From CAZLRH01 sp964562015 (GTDB lineage Bacteria; Verrucomicrobiota; Verrucomicrobiia; Opitutales; JABDGR01): DNA of 35,304 bases. Position 1 is the first letter of the stretch; the number at the start of each line of letters is the position of its first letter. The DNA lies in the NCBI GenBank assembly GCA_964562015.1, contig CAZLRH010000032.1:1-35304 (forward strand). The letters run 5' to 3'. The position numbers were made by a program, and so were the translations under genes. The notes beneath the pieces were generated by a model, which was not told the DNA's origin, did not search any database, and was given only the letters and a program-made list of their open reading frames with translations. Below, piece by piece: positions 33,831 to 35,304 of this stretch.

Positions 33831-34010
33831 TATAAACATAGCATAAGAACTTAAGTTCCGCTTAATTTATTTCTTTTTCCTCAGCGCCCGGCAACTGTTG
33901 GAAGCTCCCGCAATAGCCGCGGACCCTAGGTTATCACCCTAGATTTCAAGGCGCGGCATCCGCCGGCTGTCAGCCCTGAAGCAGCGCACCCGGAATTATT
34001 ATAACTTGCT

Positions 34011-34541
34011 CTAAAGGAGCTTCTTGCGGATTTTCCGGCCGGCCTTTTTGGCTGCGCCGCGGTAAGTTAAAAGCACCACGGCATGGGCGGCGATGGCTTG
34101 GCCGCCGCCGATGGCGTCGCACCCCTCGTTCGTGGTGGCTTTAATTCCCACCTCAGCGGGCGTAACCCCCAGTGATTTTGCCAGGCACACCTTCATGGCG
34201 GGAATATGCGGGGCCAGTTTTGGCCGTTCGGCCAGCAGGGCAATGTCCACGTTGCCCACCGCATAGCCGCGGGCTTTCGCTTCCGCCACGGCTTTTTTTA
34301 GGATATCCTGTGAATCCATATTACGAAAACGCGGGTCCGTATTGGGGAAAAAGTGGCCGATGTCGGGCAGGGCGAGCGCGCCGAGCAGGGCGTCGGCCAG
34401 CGCGTGGGTCAGGGCGTCGGCGTCGGAATGTCCGTCCAGGCCCACGGGGCTGGGGATTTCCACGCCGCCAAGCACCAGGCGCCGCCCGGCCGCCAGGCGG
34501 TGAATGTCGTAGCCCAGGCCGACGCGAAAAGGAAGGGACAT
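34011..34541 (-). CDS. ispF: 2-C-methyl-D-erythritol 2,4-cyclodiphosphate synthase
   Basis: IspF closes the cyclic diphosphate in the fifth step of the MEP isoprenoid pathway. The 176-residue protein shows the zinc ligands and family motifs in order: RVGLGYDIHRL (6-16), GHSDADALTHALADALLGAL, DIGHFFPNTDPRF, and GIKATTNEGCDAIGGGQAIA, ending AHAVVLLTY. The C-terminal tail is basic (AAKKAGRKIRKKLL) and longer than usual. No ispD is fused or adjacent. It is about 95 bp downstream of the aminotransferase gene on the same strand, with a heptad array in the gap, so the two may be cotranscribed. Confidence 0.96.
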   Translation of the reverse strand: MSLPFRVGLGYDIHRLAAGRRLVLGGVEIPSPVGLDGHSDADALTHALADALLGALALPDIGHFFPNTDPRFRNMDSQDILKKAVAEAKARGYAVGNVDIALLAERPKLAPHIPAMKVCLAKSLGVTPAEVGIKATTNEGCDAIGGGQAIAAHAVVLLTYRGAAKKAGRKIRKKLL

Positions 34542-34548
34542 GGCGCAA

Positions 34549-34625
34549 AAAGTATAAAGTAAAAGGTGAAAAGTAAAAAGGAGAAGCGTCGGAAAGTCTT
34601 TTCACCTTATACCTTACACCTTTCA
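34549..34625. repeat. Inverted heptanucleotide array between aminotransferase and ispF
   Basis: The left part has A-rich purine heptads (aaagtat, aaagtaa, aaggtga, aaagtaa, aaaggag), the right part pyrimidine heptads (cttttca, ccttata, ccttaca, cctttca). The two halves are inverted: AAGGTGAAAAG at 34563-34573 is complementary to CTTTTCACCTT at 34598-34608, giving an 11-bp stem with a 24-base loop. It lies just upstream of the ispF start on that strand and could affect its translation or mRNA ends. Confidence 0.8.
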
Positions 34626-34636
34626 CCACGATTCAG

Positions 34637-35304
34637 TTAGGCCCCCGCGCCGACGGACGACTTCACTTTTTGCGAGAGCGCGGCCTTCACGAGGTTGGCC
34701 CCGAAATCCCACAACGGGCCGGTGACCGACCCGAGCTGCCCGACCACTTCGTCGAGCGCGGTGACGAAGCGCTCGATTTCGCGGTCGCCGATGACGAGCG
34801 GCGGCAGGGCCTTGACCACGTCGAGGTTGTGCGAGGCGACGTGCGTAAGAATGCGGTGGCGTTGCATGAGCGGCGTGACAACCATCTGCGCAAACAAGCC
34901 ACGGTCCACCGCGTGCACCGCTTTCCAGGCCATCTTGCCCTTGAGCGAACGCGGCTCCTGAAATTCGATGGCAATCATGAGGCCCTTGCCGCGCACTTCC
35001 TTGATCCACTCGTATTTGGTGACGAGCGGCTGGAGGGCTTCGAGCAGTTGTTCGCCGCGCCGGGCGCAATTGGCCACGAGGTTCTGGGTTTCAATCACAT
35101 GCAGCGTCGCCAACCCGCACGCCATGGCGAGGTTGTTGCGGCCAAACGTGCTCGAGTGCACCACGCAGCGATCCATGCGCGAAAACACGCTCTGGTAAAT
35201 GGACCGGCGCGTGCAGACCGCCGCCGCCGGCACAAAGCCGCCGCTCAGGGTTTTCGCGATGGTGATGATGTCCGGGTCGAGATTCCAGTGCTGGAAGGCA
35301 AACA
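34637..35304 (-). CDS. hpnO: HpnO-like class III aminotransferase (5' part outside window)
   Basis: The frame is open to the window edge, so the N-terminus is missing. The visible 222 residues begin FAFQHWNLDPDIITIAKTLS with the PLP-binding lysine in IAKTLSGG. The following RMDRCVVHSSTFGRNNLAMA closely matches the MDRAVVHGSTF region of HpnO, the aminotransferase that makes aminobacteriohopanetriol. Later motifs agree: EVRGKGLMIAIEFQEPRSLK, a GLFAQMVVTPLM segment and LPPLVIGDREIERFV. Class III aminotransferases are easily confused, so the hopanoid role is an inference. ispF lies downstream on the same strand, which fits isoprenoid-derived lipids. No other hpn gene is visible. Confidence 0.75.
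   Translation of the reverse strand, partial: FAFQHWNLDPDIITIAKTLSGGFVPAAAVCTRRSIYQSVFSRMDRCVVHSSTFGRNNLAMACGLATLHVIETQNLVANCARRGEQLLEALQPLVTKYEWIKEVRGKGLMIAIEFQEPRSLKGKMAWKAVHAVDRGLFAQMVVTPLMQRHRILTHVASHNLDVVKALPPLVIGDREIERFVTALDEVVGQLGSVTGPLWDFGANLVKAALSQKVKSSVGAGA

Larger units (their letters stand above)
33142..34010. other. 870-bp convergent intergenic region
   Basis: No protein gene is supported between the sufT and ispF stops; the open frames here have no family resemblance. The region holds, in order, most of the heptad array, a composite palindrome (33324-33465), a candidate structured RNA (about 33600-33830) and a less GC-rich stretch with small hairpins (33850-34010), including CTAGG/CCTAG around 33926-33942. 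Convergent genes would need a terminator here, but I saw no classic hairpin followed by a T run. Confidence 0.6.

Noticed and set aside
33600..34010. tmRNA, RNase P RNA or SRP RNA
   Set aside because: I looked for their conserved strings (tRNA-like TTCGA end, GAGGAAAGTCC, GGAAGG-type loop) on both strands and did not find them.
33134..34625. CRISPR array
   Set aside because: The repeats are 7-bp degenerate units without spacers, and no cas gene is present.
1..35304. tRNA genes
   Set aside because: No T-arm plus acceptor combination was seen by eye; a tRNA search program would settle it.

Overview
The window is GC-rich bacterial chromosome and most resembles Verrucomicrobiota (or the wider PVC group). 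This is inferred from the mix of a secreted multi-fucosidase locus, the MEP isoprenoid genes dxs and ispF, a long-form SufT, an HpnO-like aminotransferase, purine-rich 7-bp repeats and 'gtagccgtggg' palindromes. There is no rRNA gene here to prove the phylum. I found no tRNA, intact mobile element, CRISPR array or prophage.

Layout. (1) 1-4.8 kb: an unrecognised protein, then small toxin-antitoxin-type genes (an addiction-module protein and a DUF433 antitoxin, neither with an evident toxin), a small hypothetical, the pair xseB-dxs, and a dead RelBE-like pair broken by two stop codons and a frameshift. (2) 4.8-7.2 kb: a glyoxalase II-like hydrolase, ribD and rdgB, all on the + strand. (3) 7.2-19.2 kb: a fucose-utilisation locus. 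One minus-strand unit encodes a secreted SASA-family acetylesterase, four secreted GH29 alpha-L-fucosidases in tandem and an RbsD/FucU mutarotase. A divergent AraC-type regulator separates it from a second minus-strand unit: an aldo/keto reductase resembling L-fucose/L-galactose dehydrogenase, a zinc MDR dehydrogenase and a fuconolactonase-like amidohydrolase. The inferred route is removal of acetyl groups, release of L-fucose outside the cytoplasm, anomer conversion, and oxidation through the lactone to L-fuconate. The transporter, fuconate dehydratase and later steps are not in the window, and no sulfatase is present.

(4) 19.3-32.3 kb: mostly housekeeping genes. These are uvrB, a membrane-anchored SGNH hydrolase, clpS overlapping a possible DUF2017-like gene, recN, a small membrane protein built from an internal duplication, mnmA, a GH13 debranching-type enzyme, an RsbW-like ATPase/GNAT fusion and an HD/PDEase-type hydrolase. 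(5) 32.3-35.3 kb: sufT, an 870-bp convergent intergenic region with a heptanucleotide array, a composite palindrome and candidate structured RNA, then ispF and the 3' part of an HpnO-like aminotransferase gene that runs off the window.

The most unusual signals are the three arrays of degenerate 7-bp repeats, one of which lies inside a coding region and encodes a 7-residue-periodic linker; the four-copy fucosidase operon, two copies of which still share long identical DNA; and the structured intergenic region at 33.6-33.85 kb, part of which looks like 6S RNA.
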